Counted from the stretch's first letter, positions 46,128 to 56,200 are shown. The stretch is 64,000 nucleotides of DNA from Sulfitobacter sp. S223 (GCF_025143825.1 NZ_CP083560.1:2852001-2916000), one strand, 5' to 3'. The notes: generated by a model from the letters alone, not told the origin. Program-made: numbers and translations.

Positions 46128-47021
46128 TCACAACATCAAATCTGAACGATGCGCTATAAGGTGATCAATCAAACGTCGTGTCAGCGCTTTTTGCGGTCCG
46201 ATGTCCGGCCAAACAGCGTAAATACCCAATGTAGGAAGGTTCCAGTCTGGCAGAACGCGCACCAAACGACCTTGGGTTACCTCCTGTTCGATCACGCTGC
46301 GCGGCAAGTGCCAGATACCAAGTCCGGCCAGCACCGCAGCCCTGGCGGCATTTACGGTGTTCACCTCAATGCGTATGTTGGCCGGGGTGATGTTCACTGA
46401 TTGGTCTTTGCGTTCCATCGTCATCATCGATGGAATCTGCGTGACTGAGATAAAGTCATGTGCCTCCAGATCTTGCGGCACTGCAATGGGCTCGCGCGTG
46501 GACAGATAGTCCGGCGAAGCGACAAGCAAGCGCTCAAAATTTGCAATACGGCGGCTTTTAAGGCTGCTGCTGCGTAAAGTGCCCAACCGGATCGCCAGAT
46601 CAAACCCATCCTTTACCAGATCAGTCGGCATGTCACTGCAATGAAGCGATATGGCGACCATCGGGTGCATCTGTGCAAATCCCCAAAGCGCCTGATGCAG
46701 TTTGCTGTGCTCACCGAAAGCGGGCATCGCAACATGCAGCGCGCCGACGGGTTCCTCGTTACCGGCATGAATCGCGTCCAAAGCCTCTTCTCCTGCGGCG
46801 ACCATGCGGCGGGCTGGATCAAGGGCGATTTGGCCTTCGGGCGTCAAAGACATGGACCGCGTTGAGCGAAAGAACAGCGTGACGCCCTGACGTTCTTCCA
46901 ATCGCGACAGGTGGTGGCTTATGACCGAGGTAGAAAGTTTCAACCGACGTCCCGCCGCACTCAGGCTTCCCGTATCGGCAATTGCGACAAAGACGGCGAG
47001 GCTGCGGTAATCTTCGATCAT
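46128..47021 (-). CDS. LysR-family transcriptional regulator
   Basis: 297 residues: helix-turn-helix at about 5-65 (VFVAIADTGSLSAAGRRL, then V-I-S-H-H-L-S-R-L-E) and LysR effector-binding domain. Divergent from the DUF2218 gene with 94 bases between starts. It most likely controls the rightward DUF2218/SnoaL/NmrA set. Effector unknown. Confidence 0.9.
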   Translation of the reverse strand: MIEDYRSLAVFVAIADTGSLSAAGRRLKLSTSVISHHLSRLEERQGVTLFFRSTRSMSLTPEGQIALDPARRMVAAGEEALDAIHAGNEEPVGALHVAMPAFGEHSKLHQALWGFAQMHPMVAISLHCSDMPTDLVKDGFDLAIRLGTLRSSSLKSRRIANFERLLVASPDYLSTREPIAVPQDLEAHDFISVTQIPSMMTMERKDQSVNITPANIRIEVNTVNAARAAVLAGLGIWHLPRSVIEQEVTQGRLVRVLPDWNLPTLGIYAVWPDIGPQKALTRRLIDHLIAHRSDLML

Positions 47022-47115
47022 CTTTCCAATTCCTGTAATAATGATTTCTTAACTTGTGGGATAATCACAAAGGCGCGTTCTGTCTATTTCTGTGTTCAAC
47101 ACGCAGGAGACAGCA

Positions 47116-47409
47116 ATGTTTAGAAGCAACGCAAAATTCACAACCGAACGGGCCAGCGGTTACTTGCAGCAACTCTGCAAGCATTTCGCGCACAAGTTTG
47201 ACGTGCAGTATGATCCTGAGGCTGGTCTGATCAAGTTCCCGTTTGGCCAGTGTGATTTGACTGCCGACCACGGTGTTCTTGACCTCACAGTCAGCGCCGA
47301 AACTCAAAGCGACCTTACTAAAACATGCCGTGTGATCGGCAGCCATCTTGAACGGTTCGCCTTCCGCGAAAATCCAAAGATCGACTGGCAGCCCGTCATT
47401 TCTGCCTAA
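47116..47409 (+). CDS. DUF2218 family protein
   Basis: 97 residues, matching the small DUF2218 family: S-x-Y-L-x-x-L-C-K-H-F, then V-x-Y-D-x-x-x-G-x-I-x-F, and a final ERFAFRENPxIDWQP. Function unknown; in other bacteria it often lies beside siderophore- or redox-related genes. ATG at 47116 with CAGGAGACAGCA upstream, chosen over one nine codons earlier. Confidence 0.85.
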   Translation: MFRSNAKFTTERASGYLQQLCKHFAHKFDVQYDPEAGLIKFPFGQCDLTADHGVLDLTVSAETQSDLTKTCRVIGSHLERFAFRENPKIDWQPVISA

Positions 47410-47449
47410 CCCTTTACTCACACGCCCCTTATCAAAACTGGAAAACATC

Positions 47450-47920
47450 ATGAATCTTAAATCGCTCTTCGCCTCCGCCGCCCTCGCAACTCTCGCCACA
47501 GGTGCATTCGCCGACGACAAAGCCACAGTGACAACGTTCTACGATCTGCTCAGCAACCCGGGTTCCGCAGAACACGTCGCCGCATTCGAAGCTGCAACTT
47601 CTGAGGAGTGGACCAGCGTGGGCGATTATTCAGGCAACAACAAAACCCGCGAGGCGTTTCTCGGTCAGGTGGGCGGCTTTGCACAGCTGATGCCAGACCT
47701 GAACTGGGCCATTCAGGACATTCACCAAGACGGCGACACCTTCGTTGTGCGCAGCCGTGCAACCGGCACGCCAGTGGCACCCTTCTTTGGCGTTGATGGC
47801 CAAGGCCGCAGCTTTGACATCATGACCATCGACATCCACGAGTTGGAAGACGGCGTCATTGCCCGCACCTACCACGTCGAAGACTGGGCAGGCGCGCTGC
47901 AACAGCTTTCGGGCAAATAA
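47450..47920 (+). CDS. Exported SnoaL-like ester cyclase family protein
   Basis: 156 residues: Sec signal peptide (1-20, AGAFA-DD) and a SnoaL-like alpha+beta-barrel domain. W-T-S-V-G-D-Y, G-Q-V-G-G-F and the central V-V-R-S-R-A-T-G-T strand are typical of ester cyclases. Starts 41 bases after DUF2218. Periplasmic location is unusual for the fold. Catalysis is not certain. Confidence 0.8.
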   Translation: MNLKSLFASAALATLATGAFADDKATVTTFYDLLSNPGSAEHVAAFEAATSEEWTSVGDYSGNNKTREAFLGQVGGFAQLMPDLNWAIQDIHQDGDTFVVRSRATGTPVAPFFGVDGQGRSFDIMTIDIHELEDGVIARTYHVEDWAGALQQLSGK

Positions 47921-47933
47921 ATCAATATGTAAC

Positions 47934-47953
47934 GGCCCAGAGAAATCTGGGCC
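47934..47953 (+). terminator. GAAA-tetraloop hairpin between the two SnoaL genes
   Basis: GGCCCAGA and TCTGGGCC pair perfectly (8 bp) around loop GAAA, 14 bases past the first SnoaL stop and 22 before the next ATG. With no T-run it is more likely a processing or stability element inside the operon than a full stop. Confidence 0.5.
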
Positions 47954-47974
47954 TACCCCCCGTAGGAGGACATC

Positions 47975-48466
47975 ATGCACCGTAGAACTTTACTCAAAAC
48001 ATCCCTCGGCGCGTCGCTTGCGCTGATCCTTGGCACACAAGTTGGAGCACAAGACATGGACGAGAAAACACAAGCCAGCTTTGACACTGTCATGGCCTTT
48101 ATGGGCGCAATGGGCAGTGGCGACATGGACAAGATGGGCACCCTGATGGCTGATGACATGGTCTGGCACAGCGAAGGCGACACGACACTGCCTTGGGTTG
48201 GCGAGACGGTCGGCAAAGAAGCTATATTCGAATTCCTTGGCGTCTTTTCAGCCAACTTCCAGACCACCAAATGGGAAAACACCGACGCCTTCGCCTCGGG
48301 CGATACAGTTGCCGTGTTTGGTCGAATGAATGGCATCACAACCCACAGCGGTAAGGAAATCGGCGAATTTACATTCGCACTGCGTGCCAAGGTGCGCGAT
48401 GGCCAAGTAGTGCTGTGGAACTGGTTCGAAGACAGCTTTGCGGTCAGCCAAGCCTACCACGGTTAA
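47975..48466 (+). CDS. Exported SnoaL/NTF2-like protein
   Basis: 163 residues: Tat-like N-terminus (HRRTLLKTSLGASLALILG, cut near GAQ-D) and an NTF2/SnoaL-like domain (MADDMVWHSEGD, then W-x-N-x-D-A-F-A-S-G-D-T-V-A-V-F). Second of two exported NTF2-fold proteins in tandem. ATG with GTAGGAGGACATC upstream. Function unknown. Confidence 0.8.
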   Translation: MHRRTLLKTSLGASLALILGTQVGAQDMDEKTQASFDTVMAFMGAMGSGDMDKMGTLMADDMVWHSEGDTTLPWVGETVGKEAIFEFLGVFSANFQTTKWENTDAFASGDTVAVFGRMNGITTHSGKEIGEFTFALRAKVRDGQVVLWNWFEDSFAVSQAYHG

Positions 48467-48477
48467 GACAAAAACAG

Positions 48478-48496
48478 CGGGCGCCCACTGCGCCCG
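48478..48496 (+). terminator. Hairpin after the second SnoaL gene
   Basis: CGGGCGC (48478-48484) and GCGCCCG (48490-48496) form a 7-bp GC stem with loop CCACT, 12 bases after the stop. It may attenuate transcription before the NmrA-type reductase gene. Confidence 0.5.
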
Positions 48497-48521
48497 TTCT
48501 GTGCAGTAAAGGAGCATGCCA

Positions 48522-49367
48522 ATGACGATCGCAGTAACTGCCGTATCCGGCCAACTTGGCGGAGCAATCGCCCGCAATCTGATCAAATCTACAGCTAGTG
48601 AGACCATCATTGGCCTTGCCCGCACCCCGGCGAACGCAGAGGGTCTTGGCATCGAAATCCGTGCCAGTGATTATGGACAACCAGAGCAATTGCGCGCATC
48701 ACTAAAGGGCGTCGATACCTTGCTGCTGGTGTCCGGCATGGACGCCCCTGATGCCCGTATTCAGCAGCACCGAAATGTCATTGAGGCCGCGAAGGCCGCA
48801 GGTGTGAGGAAGATCGTTTATACCAGCATTCAAGGGGCAGAAGAGGGCACAGCCTTTTCCCCCGTCGTGCAAAGCAACCGCCAGACCGAGGCCGATGTGC
48901 GCGACAGCGGGCTTGCCTATGCCATCGGACGGAACGGTATCTATGTCGAGCCGGACATGGAATATATCGACAGCTACAAAGCCAGAGCCGAGATCGCCAA
49001 CAGCGCCGGTGCGGGCAAATGCGGCTACACAACCCGTTCTGAGTTGGCCCATGCCTACGCTGGCCTTTTGACCAATGATAGCTTCAACGGCCAGACGTTT
49101 AACCTATGGGGTACTCCCATCAGTCAAGCCGAGCTTACCGATTACTTGAACGATGCATTCGGCACGTCGCTGACCTATCGCGAAATGACGCCAGAAGAGT
49201 ACGTCGCGGATCGCACAGCCGAGTTGGGGGATTTCCTGGGCCCAATCATCGGCGGCATATATGAGGGTATTCGTCGTGGTATTTACGATGTGCCCAGCGA
49301 TTTTGAAGCGGTTGCTGGCAGAGCTCACCAAAGCTGGGCCGACTATTTCGGATCACTCACGGGCTGA
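48522..49367 (+). CDS. NmrA-type SDR, QOR2-like NAD(P)H quinone reductase
   Basis: 281 residues. N-terminal VTAVSGQLGGAIARNL is the NADPH loop of atypical SDR; GVRKIVYTSIQGAEEG and the closing structure fit the QOR2/YtfG branch. Start at 48522 (AAAGGAG seven bases off) rather than 48516. A LysR-controlled quinone or aldehyde reductase in this gene set is plausible. Confidence 0.82.
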   Translation: MTIAVTAVSGQLGGAIARNLIKSTASETIIGLARTPANAEGLGIEIRASDYGQPEQLRASLKGVDTLLLVSGMDAPDARIQQHRNVIEAAKAAGVRKIVYTSIQGAEEGTAFSPVVQSNRQTEADVRDSGLAYAIGRNGIYVEPDMEYIDSYKARAEIANSAGAGKCGYTTRSELAHAYAGLLTNDSFNGQTFNLWGTPISQAELTDYLNDAFGTSLTYREMTPEEYVADRTAELGDFLGPIIGGIYEGIRRGIYDVPSDFEAVAGRAHQSWADYFGSLTG

Positions 49368-49443
49368 AAAAGCACATTCTGGGTGATCCCGATATCGCGA
49401 TACTTTTCTTAGGCGCTGCAAACTGACTGCACTGTTTTGCAAA

Positions 49444-50070
49444 ATGGTAACGAAAGCAACTTCAATGTCCCCAATAAAGTCGTTCTTCAACTCACCCTAT
49501 ACCTTTTGGGGTATTTTGAGTTTGCCCGCCATTCCAATGGTGATCGGCCTGACCTCCGGCGATCCAAAAGTGGTCCATCAATTGCTGCACCCAACCGGTG
49601 AATTTGCGGCACGGTTCATGATCATCGCGATGATGATCACGCCGTTGGTGATGCTGTTCACAGGTTGGCGTGGACCGCGCTGGTTGATGAAACGGCGGCG
49701 GTATCTTGGCGTTGCGGCATTTGCCTATGCCTTGGCACATACAGCCTTGTACCTTCTGGACGAAGGCGCGATCGCCTTCACGGTCGGCGAAATCTCCAAG
49801 CTCTACATCTGGACGGGCTGGCTTGCCTTCCTGATCTTCGTGCCCTTGGCCGTCACATCGACCGACGGCTGGGTTCGCAAACTGGGACCTCAATGGAAAA
49901 CGCTTCAGCGCTTCGTGTACGGTGCGGCGGTGCTAACGCTTCTGCATTGGGCAGCGCTGCATGATTGGGGCGGGGTTGGTGCTGCAATGGTGCATTTTGT
50001 GCCACTGATTGTGCTGGAGGCCTATCGGCTGGGTCACAATTTGCGCCGCCAGCGGGCCCGGCTGGTTTGA
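49444..50070 (+). CDS. MsrQ/YedZ-like haem-binding membrane protein
   Basis: 208 residues, about six membrane segments of the ferric-reductase-like transmembrane family. Likely haem-ligand histidines lie in ALAHTALYL and LLHWAALHD. Size and order fit MsrQ, the membrane partner of periplasmic methionine sulfoxide reductase MsrP, but no msrP is adjacent, so the electron acceptor is open. A second start, ATG 49465, gives MSPIKSFF and is possible. Confidence 0.75.
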   Translation: MVTKATSMSPIKSFFNSPYTFWGILSLPAIPMVIGLTSGDPKVVHQLLHPTGEFAARFMIIAMMITPLVMLFTGWRGPRWLMKRRRYLGVAAFAYALAHTALYLLDEGAIAFTVGEISKLYIWTGWLAFLIFVPLAVTSTDGWVRKLGPQWKTLQRFVYGAAVLTLLHWAALHDWGGVGAAMVHFVPLIVLEAYRLGHNLRRQRARLV

Positions 50071-50595
50071 CCGGAAAGAACAAGAGGGATGAACGGCTCG
50101 CTCAATGCGATTTGCCAAGCACGAGATTACAAGCGTTGTGTTGGGTTTTATACTACATTTGGCTCAGGTTCGATTCTGAAGCAGCCATTCACGGAGCAAG
50201 CAGCATCGGGCGGAGTGGGCTCGAAGGAGACCTAGGCTGCAAGCGCATTGCTCAAGATGGGTTGGATGACGGCTGCGTGGGACAAAACCGCTGCTCGCTA
50301 TCGAACAGCAATGGATGTTTTATTTTATAACCGGTTTGCGGTGCCTTTTCATCCGCTTGCCGCAACACCGAAACTAAACATCCGACGCATGTCTGCAGCA
50401 AGTGAATAAAGTGAGATCTGCCTTGATGCTACAATAGGATTCGAGCGTGACACCGACCTAAGCCCACGCTCGCCCTTAGTCCATGGACTTTCGGCTACAT
50501 TGAATTGAACGATCCAATGAAGCTTCCAATCGACGCCCCGAGACCATTGCCATGAGCTTTTCCTCAGGTATTCGCCTCAATTCTAACTTGTGCAT
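50071..50595. other. Intergenic region with no supportable intact gene
   Basis: About 525 bases of lower-GC sequence between the MsrQ-like gene and the broken gene to its right. Short frames exist but none has a ribosome site plus a recognisable domain. It marks the left edge of the accessory zone ahead of the copper cluster. Confidence 0.55.
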
Positions 50596-51014
50596 TTATT
50601 TGCGCGCCTCTGCAGGCATGCGCAAGGACTTCACGGGGGCTTCGTTTGGCGGGAGTGAAGTCTGGATGAACCCGCTGCCGATGACTGCATCTGCCATCAC
50701 GATTTTTGATCCACCGCTGCTCAGCTGGATAGTACGGCTCCGGCGCGAATTGCCTCAAACGTTTGTGTAAACTGGTGCATTCACAAAGTCCGCTGTGAAG
50801 CCAATACTCAACCAAGCGTTCTTGGTTCCAGTAATTAGAGTGCAGGCATCTCCGATGATAAACACGTTCTCTGCCACGACTACTGCATCACGATGCTCCA
50901 GTCGCCGGACGATGTTATCCTTTTGCCTGGCTGAAGATTAGTGGGTACCGCGATTGAAGAAGTCGCCATCAGAAACATGGACAACATAGCTCCAACCACG
51001 AAAAACACCCTCAA
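50596..51014 (-). pseudogene. Broken gene for a small exported protein of unknown family
   Basis: From TTG 51014 (AGGAGG nine bases upstream) a frame gives a signal peptide (RVFFVVGAMLSMFLMATS, cut near SIA-VP) and stops after 43 codons at 50880. Continuing leftward, coherent protein-like sequence resumes in a second frame (VVVAENVFIIGDACTLITG, ending at 50755), then a third (FTQTFEAIRAGAVLSS), then a fourth (SSGGSKIVMADAVIGSGF, stop at 50596). Three frame shifts in 420 bases suggest a decayed gene. I do not recognise the family. The alternative is a genuine 43-residue secreted peptide with noncoding DNA after it. Confidence 0.45.
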
Positions 51015-51082
51015 TAAACCGGGCCTCCTGCGTCTTTGACTTGAAAGATTCAATTAGTCTCGACGGTGCACACAGCGCAATT

Positions 51083-51970
51083 TCAGAGAACAATAGGTGC
51101 GCTAATTGTCGTCAGCGTAGCCGTCACCAAAAGAACAAGTAAGATAAACGTCGCCTCCCACCTGATGGACCTTCGCAGCTTGCAGCGGGCTGCGGGATCA
51201 CCACGTTGCAAAGCGGGGGTGAGCTGCATTTTGTTCCATGCAGCAAGAGTAATGATAGCTAAAAAACCGCCAAGCTTCAGCAGGAAAAACTGGCCGTAAG
51301 GTGTAGAGACCGCAGCAAGCATGTTGCCGGTCAAGAGCGAAAGAGTGATGCCGCCTGCGACGGTAAGACTGCCGACAACATAGATCGCTTTGCGGCCGAA
51401 TTCATGGGCGAGCCTGCCCGCGTCATCCTTAGCGTCCATTCCGGTCACACGGTATAAGGGCATAAACGCACCGATCCAGAAGGCCAGCCCAAGCAGGTGC
51501 AAGGTGATCAGCACACCCAGCAGGAGCCGCGGTTCTTCCAAAGCATGCCCCCGCAGAGCAAATGACACAGCAACAAGGAGAGCTCCAAGACCCGCTGCGA
51601 TCCGGCCCCGGCGGGCGGGAACAAGCACGGTAAGGATCAATGCAAGACCGATCATCCGGACAGCAACACTTATTCCCAAGGGGCTCTGCGCAACCATGCC
51701 GAGGATCATTGGATCTGTTGCTCCTTGCCATGTGCCACCCGTCAAAAAACTTGCTCGCAGTGGTATCCGAATGAGCGACAGGACAGCCGCGGCAAGAGCC
51801 AGCCATACGGTGAACCGTTTAAGCGCAGCAACCTCGGACGCCGGAAGAGCATGTAGGAAGATGCTGCATAAGACGGTACCCGCTGCTGTCAGGGAGGTCG
51901 CATAGACCAGCGCCTTAATGCAGATGGAAATCCATGTCAGGACATCGACAGAGGCTATCGCGCTCAGCAT
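51083..51970 (-). CDS. copD: Copper resistance protein CopD
   Basis: 295 residues with about eight membrane segments of the CopD family; H-A-L-P-A and R-G-H-A-L-E/L-H-L-L-G-L-A-F-W contain the conserved histidines. It takes copper from CopC across the inner membrane. Six bases after copC. Last gene of the leftward copper cluster. Confidence 0.88.
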   Translation of the reverse strand: MLSAIASVDVLTWISICIKALVYATSLTAAGTVLCSIFLHALPASEVAALKRFTVWLALAAAVLSLIRIPLRASFLTGGTWQGATDPMILGMVAQSPLGISVAVRMIGLALILTVLVPARRGRIAAGLGALLVAVSFALRGHALEEPRLLLGVLITLHLLGLAFWIGAFMPLYRVTGMDAKDDAGRLAHEFGRKAIYVVGSLTVAGGITLSLLTGNMLAAVSTPYGQFFLLKLGGFLAIITLAAWNKMQLTPALQRGDPAARCKLRRSIRWEATFILLVLLVTATLTTISAPIVL

Positions 51971-51976
51971 GACTGG

Positions 51977-52330
51977 TTACTCGGACACTTCAAAGCTGAA
52001 CTCCCCTTGCATCGGGTGGCCGTCATCCGCCAACCCGCGCCACGCAACAGAATAGAGGCCTGTTGGCAAAACAGGAACGGCTGCGCTGAACTCTGAGACG
52101 GGTTGCATATTGTCCGTGCGGATCACCTCATGGGTCACGCTGTCCTGATCGGTAAGGGTAATCAGCGTGATGCGGATCGGCATGCTGAATTTCATTTCAA
52201 TCGCTTCGGGCGAAGCCTCAAGGACGGCACCATTCACAGGCTGCGTCATCTCCTTTTTCGAATGTGCCGCTGCTTGTCCAATGCCAAATGTAATCGCGAA
52301 AAGTGCTGCACAGATTGTTGTGCGGTTCAT
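51977..52330 (-). CDS. copC: Periplasmic copper-binding protein CopC
   Basis: 117 residues: signal peptide ending at AAA-HS so that His is at the mature N-terminus, the usual Cu(II) ligand; CopC fold with P-x-x-x-E-x-K-F-S and the final D-G-H-P-M-Q-G-E-F-S-F. Pairs with CopD. Confidence 0.88.
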   Translation of the reverse strand: MNRTTICAALFAITFGIGQAAAHSKKEMTQPVNGAVLEASPEAIEMKFSMPIRITLITLTDQDSVTHEVIRTDNMQPVSEFSAAVPVLPTGLYSVAWRGLADDGHPMQGEFSFEVSE

Positions 52331-52342
52331 ACCTGATACTCC

Positions 52343-52777
52343 TTAATTGATTCCATTGGCGCGCTGGATCGCGCGGACGTATGTCGTGATGTTTGTTATA
52401 TCAGAGGGTGTGATCCCCTCAACGGCTGGCATGTTCCCGAAGGCCCAGTGGTGCGCCCTGACACCATTCATCGCAGCCAGCTGGAACGACATGTCGCCGT
52501 GGTGGCCTGGCTCATAAATTTTGTGGATCAAGGGCGGCCCAAGGCCGTCCCGACCAGCGCCACTATTACCGTGACAAGCTGCGCATTTTGCGTTGAAGGC
52601 AGCCTCGCCCATCTGTTCTTGTGTGGTGAAACTTGCGGGCAGGATAACGTCGACCATCGCTGCACCTTCCGCTTTGTTCGCTTGCTCTGCGAATTCCTGA
52701 GGCTTCAGGAACATCCACCAACCCCCAACAATCAACAGACTGATCGCCACGATAAAACTCATTTTGCGCATCGTCAT
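52343..52777 (-). CDS. Membrane-anchored monohaem cytochrome c
   Basis: 144 residues: N-terminal anchor (MSFIVAISLLIVGGWWMF), haem site CAACHG near 68-73 and a likely axial Met in GNMPAVEGI. Usual class I cytochrome with copper clusters in marine alphaproteobacteria. Ten bases or so after it lies copC, on the same strand. Confidence 0.83.
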   Translation of the reverse strand: MTMRKMSFIVAISLLIVGGWWMFLKPQEFAEQANKAEGAAMVDVILPASFTTQEQMGEAAFNAKCAACHGNSGAGRDGLGPPLIHKIYEPGHHGDMSFQLAAMNGVRAHHWAFGNMPAVEGITPSDITNITTYVRAIQRANGIN

Positions 52778-52842
52778 TTCTCCCTTTGTGCTGCCTCAGT
52801 GGCATCTGGGCCAGAGGCTCTGCCTCCAGCCCGGTTCCGGGT

Positions 52843-53202
52843 TCATTCAGCCATGATCGCGGCGATGGCATACATGCCGTCTTCGCCCTTGATCAGCATA
52901 AGAGTGACAGCATCCCCTTCCGCTACTTCACCCATCATCCTAGCATCCGGCAGCAGGGTCAGGTCCATCGTCATCGCGGGCCAACCGATGTCAGGGATAG
53001 GCTCATGGCTGACGTTGGCCGTGCCATCGCCAAAGCTGTTTACGACAGCTTTGGTATGCACAGCGCCTTCTATCTTCTCGTCGCTCATCGTCATGTTGGA
53101 ATGGTCCATCGTGGAATGGTCCGTGCCGGAGTGGGTCATCTGTGCCATGGCAAGCGGTGCGTCGAGAGCCAGAACACAGAGTACAAGGGAGAGAGTTTTC
53201 AT
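52843..53202 (-). CDS. cusF: CusF-like periplasmic copper/silver chaperone
   Basis: 119 residues: signal peptide (to AMA-Q), a His/Met-rich linker (HSGTDHSTMDHSNM) and one CusF barrel. The CusF ligand pattern His, Trp(+8), Met(+11), Met(+13) is exact in HEPIPDIGWPAMTM. It delivers Cu(I)/Ag(I) to the Cus pump encoded just upstream. ATG at 53202 chosen; longer frame lacks a signal. Confidence 0.88.
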   Translation of the reverse strand: MKTLSLVLCVLALDAPLAMAQMTHSGTDHSTMDHSNMTMSDEKIEGAVHTKAVVNSFGDGTANVSHEPIPDIGWPAMTMDLTLLPDARMMGEVAEGDAVTLMLIKGEDGMYAIAAIMAE

Positions 53203-53227
53203 GATTAGTCCTTTAAGTTTGGGTTGA

Positions 53228-56200
53228 TTATTCGGCGGGCATAGGTGCTGCGTCCCGCTCATCGGGGTGCAGCATGGCGCGGTTAACCCGTTTGAGGGAA
53301 AGCCGCTTCCAGATCACAAAGATCGATGGAATGACAAAAAGTGTAAGCAGGGTTGCAGTGGCCATGCCCCCCACCATCGGGGCGGCGATCCGTTGCATGA
53401 TCTCCGAGCCGGTTCCAGTGCCGTACATAATGGGGATGAGGCCCGCGAAGATGGTAGCCACGGTCATTACCTTGGGCCGCACGCGTAACAGTGCGCCATC
53501 AAAAACAACCTCCTCTACATCCAACGGGGTCATCTCACGCCTTTCAGCAGCGACCTGTTTGCGGCGCTTGTCCCATGCAAGGTTGAGGTAAAGCAGCATG
53601 ACAATCGCTGTCTCAACAGCCACACCCGCAAGGGCGATGAACCCCACCAGCACAGCCACGGAGATATCAAAGCTGAGATACCACAGGAACCAGACCCCCC
53701 CCGCCAGAGCAACAGGCAGCGCGGCAAGGATGATACCCACCTCGATCACACGGTTGAACGCCATGAACAGCATCAGCGTAATGATCAGCAGCGTCGCAGG
53801 TGCCACCAGTTTGAGCCGTTCCTGCATTCGCTCGATGTACTCATACTGGCCCGACCATGTGATCGAATAGCCTGAAGGCAGAACAACCTGCTCCGCCACA
53901 GCCGCACGCGCCTCCTCTACATAGCCGCCCAGATCACGGCCCGTGATGTCGATGAACACAAACCCCGTGCGGCGCGCATTCTCGGACCGGATCATGCCTG
54001 GGCCATCGACCACATTGATCTCGGCCAGTGTGCCCAGCGGGATATGCGCGCCCGACGGTGTGACCACAGGCAGGTTGCGCAGCCGCTCGGGGCTGTCGCG
54101 CCAATCCTGCGGATAGCGCAGATTGATCGGGAAACGTTCCAGCCCTTCGACGGATTCCGACACCTGCATGCCCCCGATGGCTGTCTGGACCACATCCTGA
54201 ATGTCGCGCACGCTCATCATATATCGCGCAGCGGTCTCGCGGTCCGGGTTAATCTCGATGAACCGCCCGCCTATGGGCCGCTCAGCGTAGGCCGAGGTTG
54301 TGCCCTCGATCCCGCCTGCGATCCGCTCCACTTCGATGCCGATCTGTTCGATTACGCGCAGATCAGCGCCCGAAATCTTAACCCCCACAGGCGTTTTGAT
54401 GCCCGTAGCCAGCATATCGATGCGGTTCTTGATCGGCTGAATCCAGACGTTCGTCACACCGGGAATTTGCACCACACGGTCCAGTTCTGCCCGGATGCCA
54501 TCCATGGTCATCCCTTCGCGCCAGTCTACCTCGGGCTTGAGCTGGATCGTCGTCTCGATCATTGTGAGCGGTGCGGGGTCTGTCGCTGTATCAGCACGCC
54601 CCAGCTTGCCATGCACCGTCAGCACTTCGGGCACCGTAGCGATCAGGCGGTCGGTCTGTTGCAACACCTCACGCGCTTTGCCGATGGACACGCCAGGATA
54701 GAGTGATGGCATATAAAGGAAATCACCCTCGTTCAGCTCTGGCATAAATTCAGTTCCGATACGTTGCAGCGGCCACCACATGGAAGCGACCAGAATGCCA
54801 GCGAGCATCGTCGTGGCCCAAGGCCATGCGACAGCCGCGTCAAGGAATGGACGATAGATAAAGATCACCAAGCGGTTGAGGGGGTTGCGATGCTCCGGCA
54901 CGATGCGTCCGCGCACGAAATATCCCATGAGCACGGGGACCAACGTGATCGACAGGATCGCGGCGGCGGCCATAGCGTATGTCTTTGTAAAAGCAAGCGG
55001 TTTGAACAACCGTCCCTCCTGACTTTCCAACACAAACACAGGCAGGAAGCTCACCGCGATAATCGCGAGGGAAAAGAACAGCGCAGGGCCCACCTCCTCA
55101 CAGCATTCCGTGACAATCCGCCAGCGGTTCTTGTTTGTAAGGGCTTCCTTCTCTAGCCTTCGATGCATCGCCTCGATCATCACAATCGCTGCATCCACCA
55201 TCGCCCCAATGGCAATGGCGATCCCACCGAGCGACATGATGTTGGCGTTCACGCCTTGCAGCTTCATGATGATAAACGCCGTGAAGATGCCCAGCGGTAG
55301 CGACAGCAGGATCACCAACGAGGAGCGGACGTGCAGCAAAAACGCGGCACAGACCAGAATGACGACGATGAATTCCTCGGTCAGTTTCTTTTGCAGGTTG
55401 TCGATGGCCCGCTCGATTACACCCGCGCGGTTATAGGTCGTCACGATCTCGACCCCCTCGGGAAGGCTTTGGCGCAGCTCGTCGATCCGCGTCTCTACCG
55501 CCTTGATCGTGGAAAGTGCGTTGCCGCCCCAGCGCAGGATCACAACGCCTCCGACGGCATCACCCTCACCATCAAGCTCACCCACGCCACGCCGCATTTC
55601 CGGCCCCAACCGGATGTCAGCCACATCGCCGAGCGTAATCGCGGCTCCACGCGCATTAACCATCAGCGGCGCTTTCGCCAAATCGGCGATCTCGTCCACA
55701 TAACCAGTCGAGCGGACCATAAACTCGGCCTCGCCCATCTCGATCACACTGCCGCCCGTCTCACGGTTAGCCCCCTGAATAGCGGCCTGAATCTGCGCCA
55801 GCGTAATGTCATAGGCGCGTAACTTGTTGGGATCGACCACGACCTGATACTGCTTGACCATGCCCCCGATGGTGGCGACCTCGGACACGCCATCAACGGT
55901 CTGTAATTCGTATTTAAGAAACCAATCCTGAATGGTGCGCAGCTGTGCCAGATCATGACCACCCGTGCGGTCGATCAGGGCATATTGGTAAATCCAGCCC
56001 ACGCCGGTGGCATCCGGCCCCAGCTGGGGTGAGACACCTTCCGGCAAGTTTGCCGTGATTTGACCGAGGTATTCCAGCACCCGCGTGCGCGCCCAATAAA
56101 GATCGGTGCCATCCTCAAAAACCACATAGACATAGCTATCCCCGAAGAAGGAAAATCCGCGCACATCACTGGCCCCCGGGACAGCAAGCATCGCGGTGGC

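Noticed and set aside
50150..50190. GGTTCGATTC, like a tRNA T-loop, considered as a second tRNA attachment scar
   Set aside because: The flanking bases do not pair as a T-stem and the rest does not match tRNA-Phe.
50552..50770. Plus-strand frame with an MRK segment faintly like IS66 TnpB
   Set aside because: Similarity is limited to a few residues and the minus strand here reads as part of a decayed exported protein.
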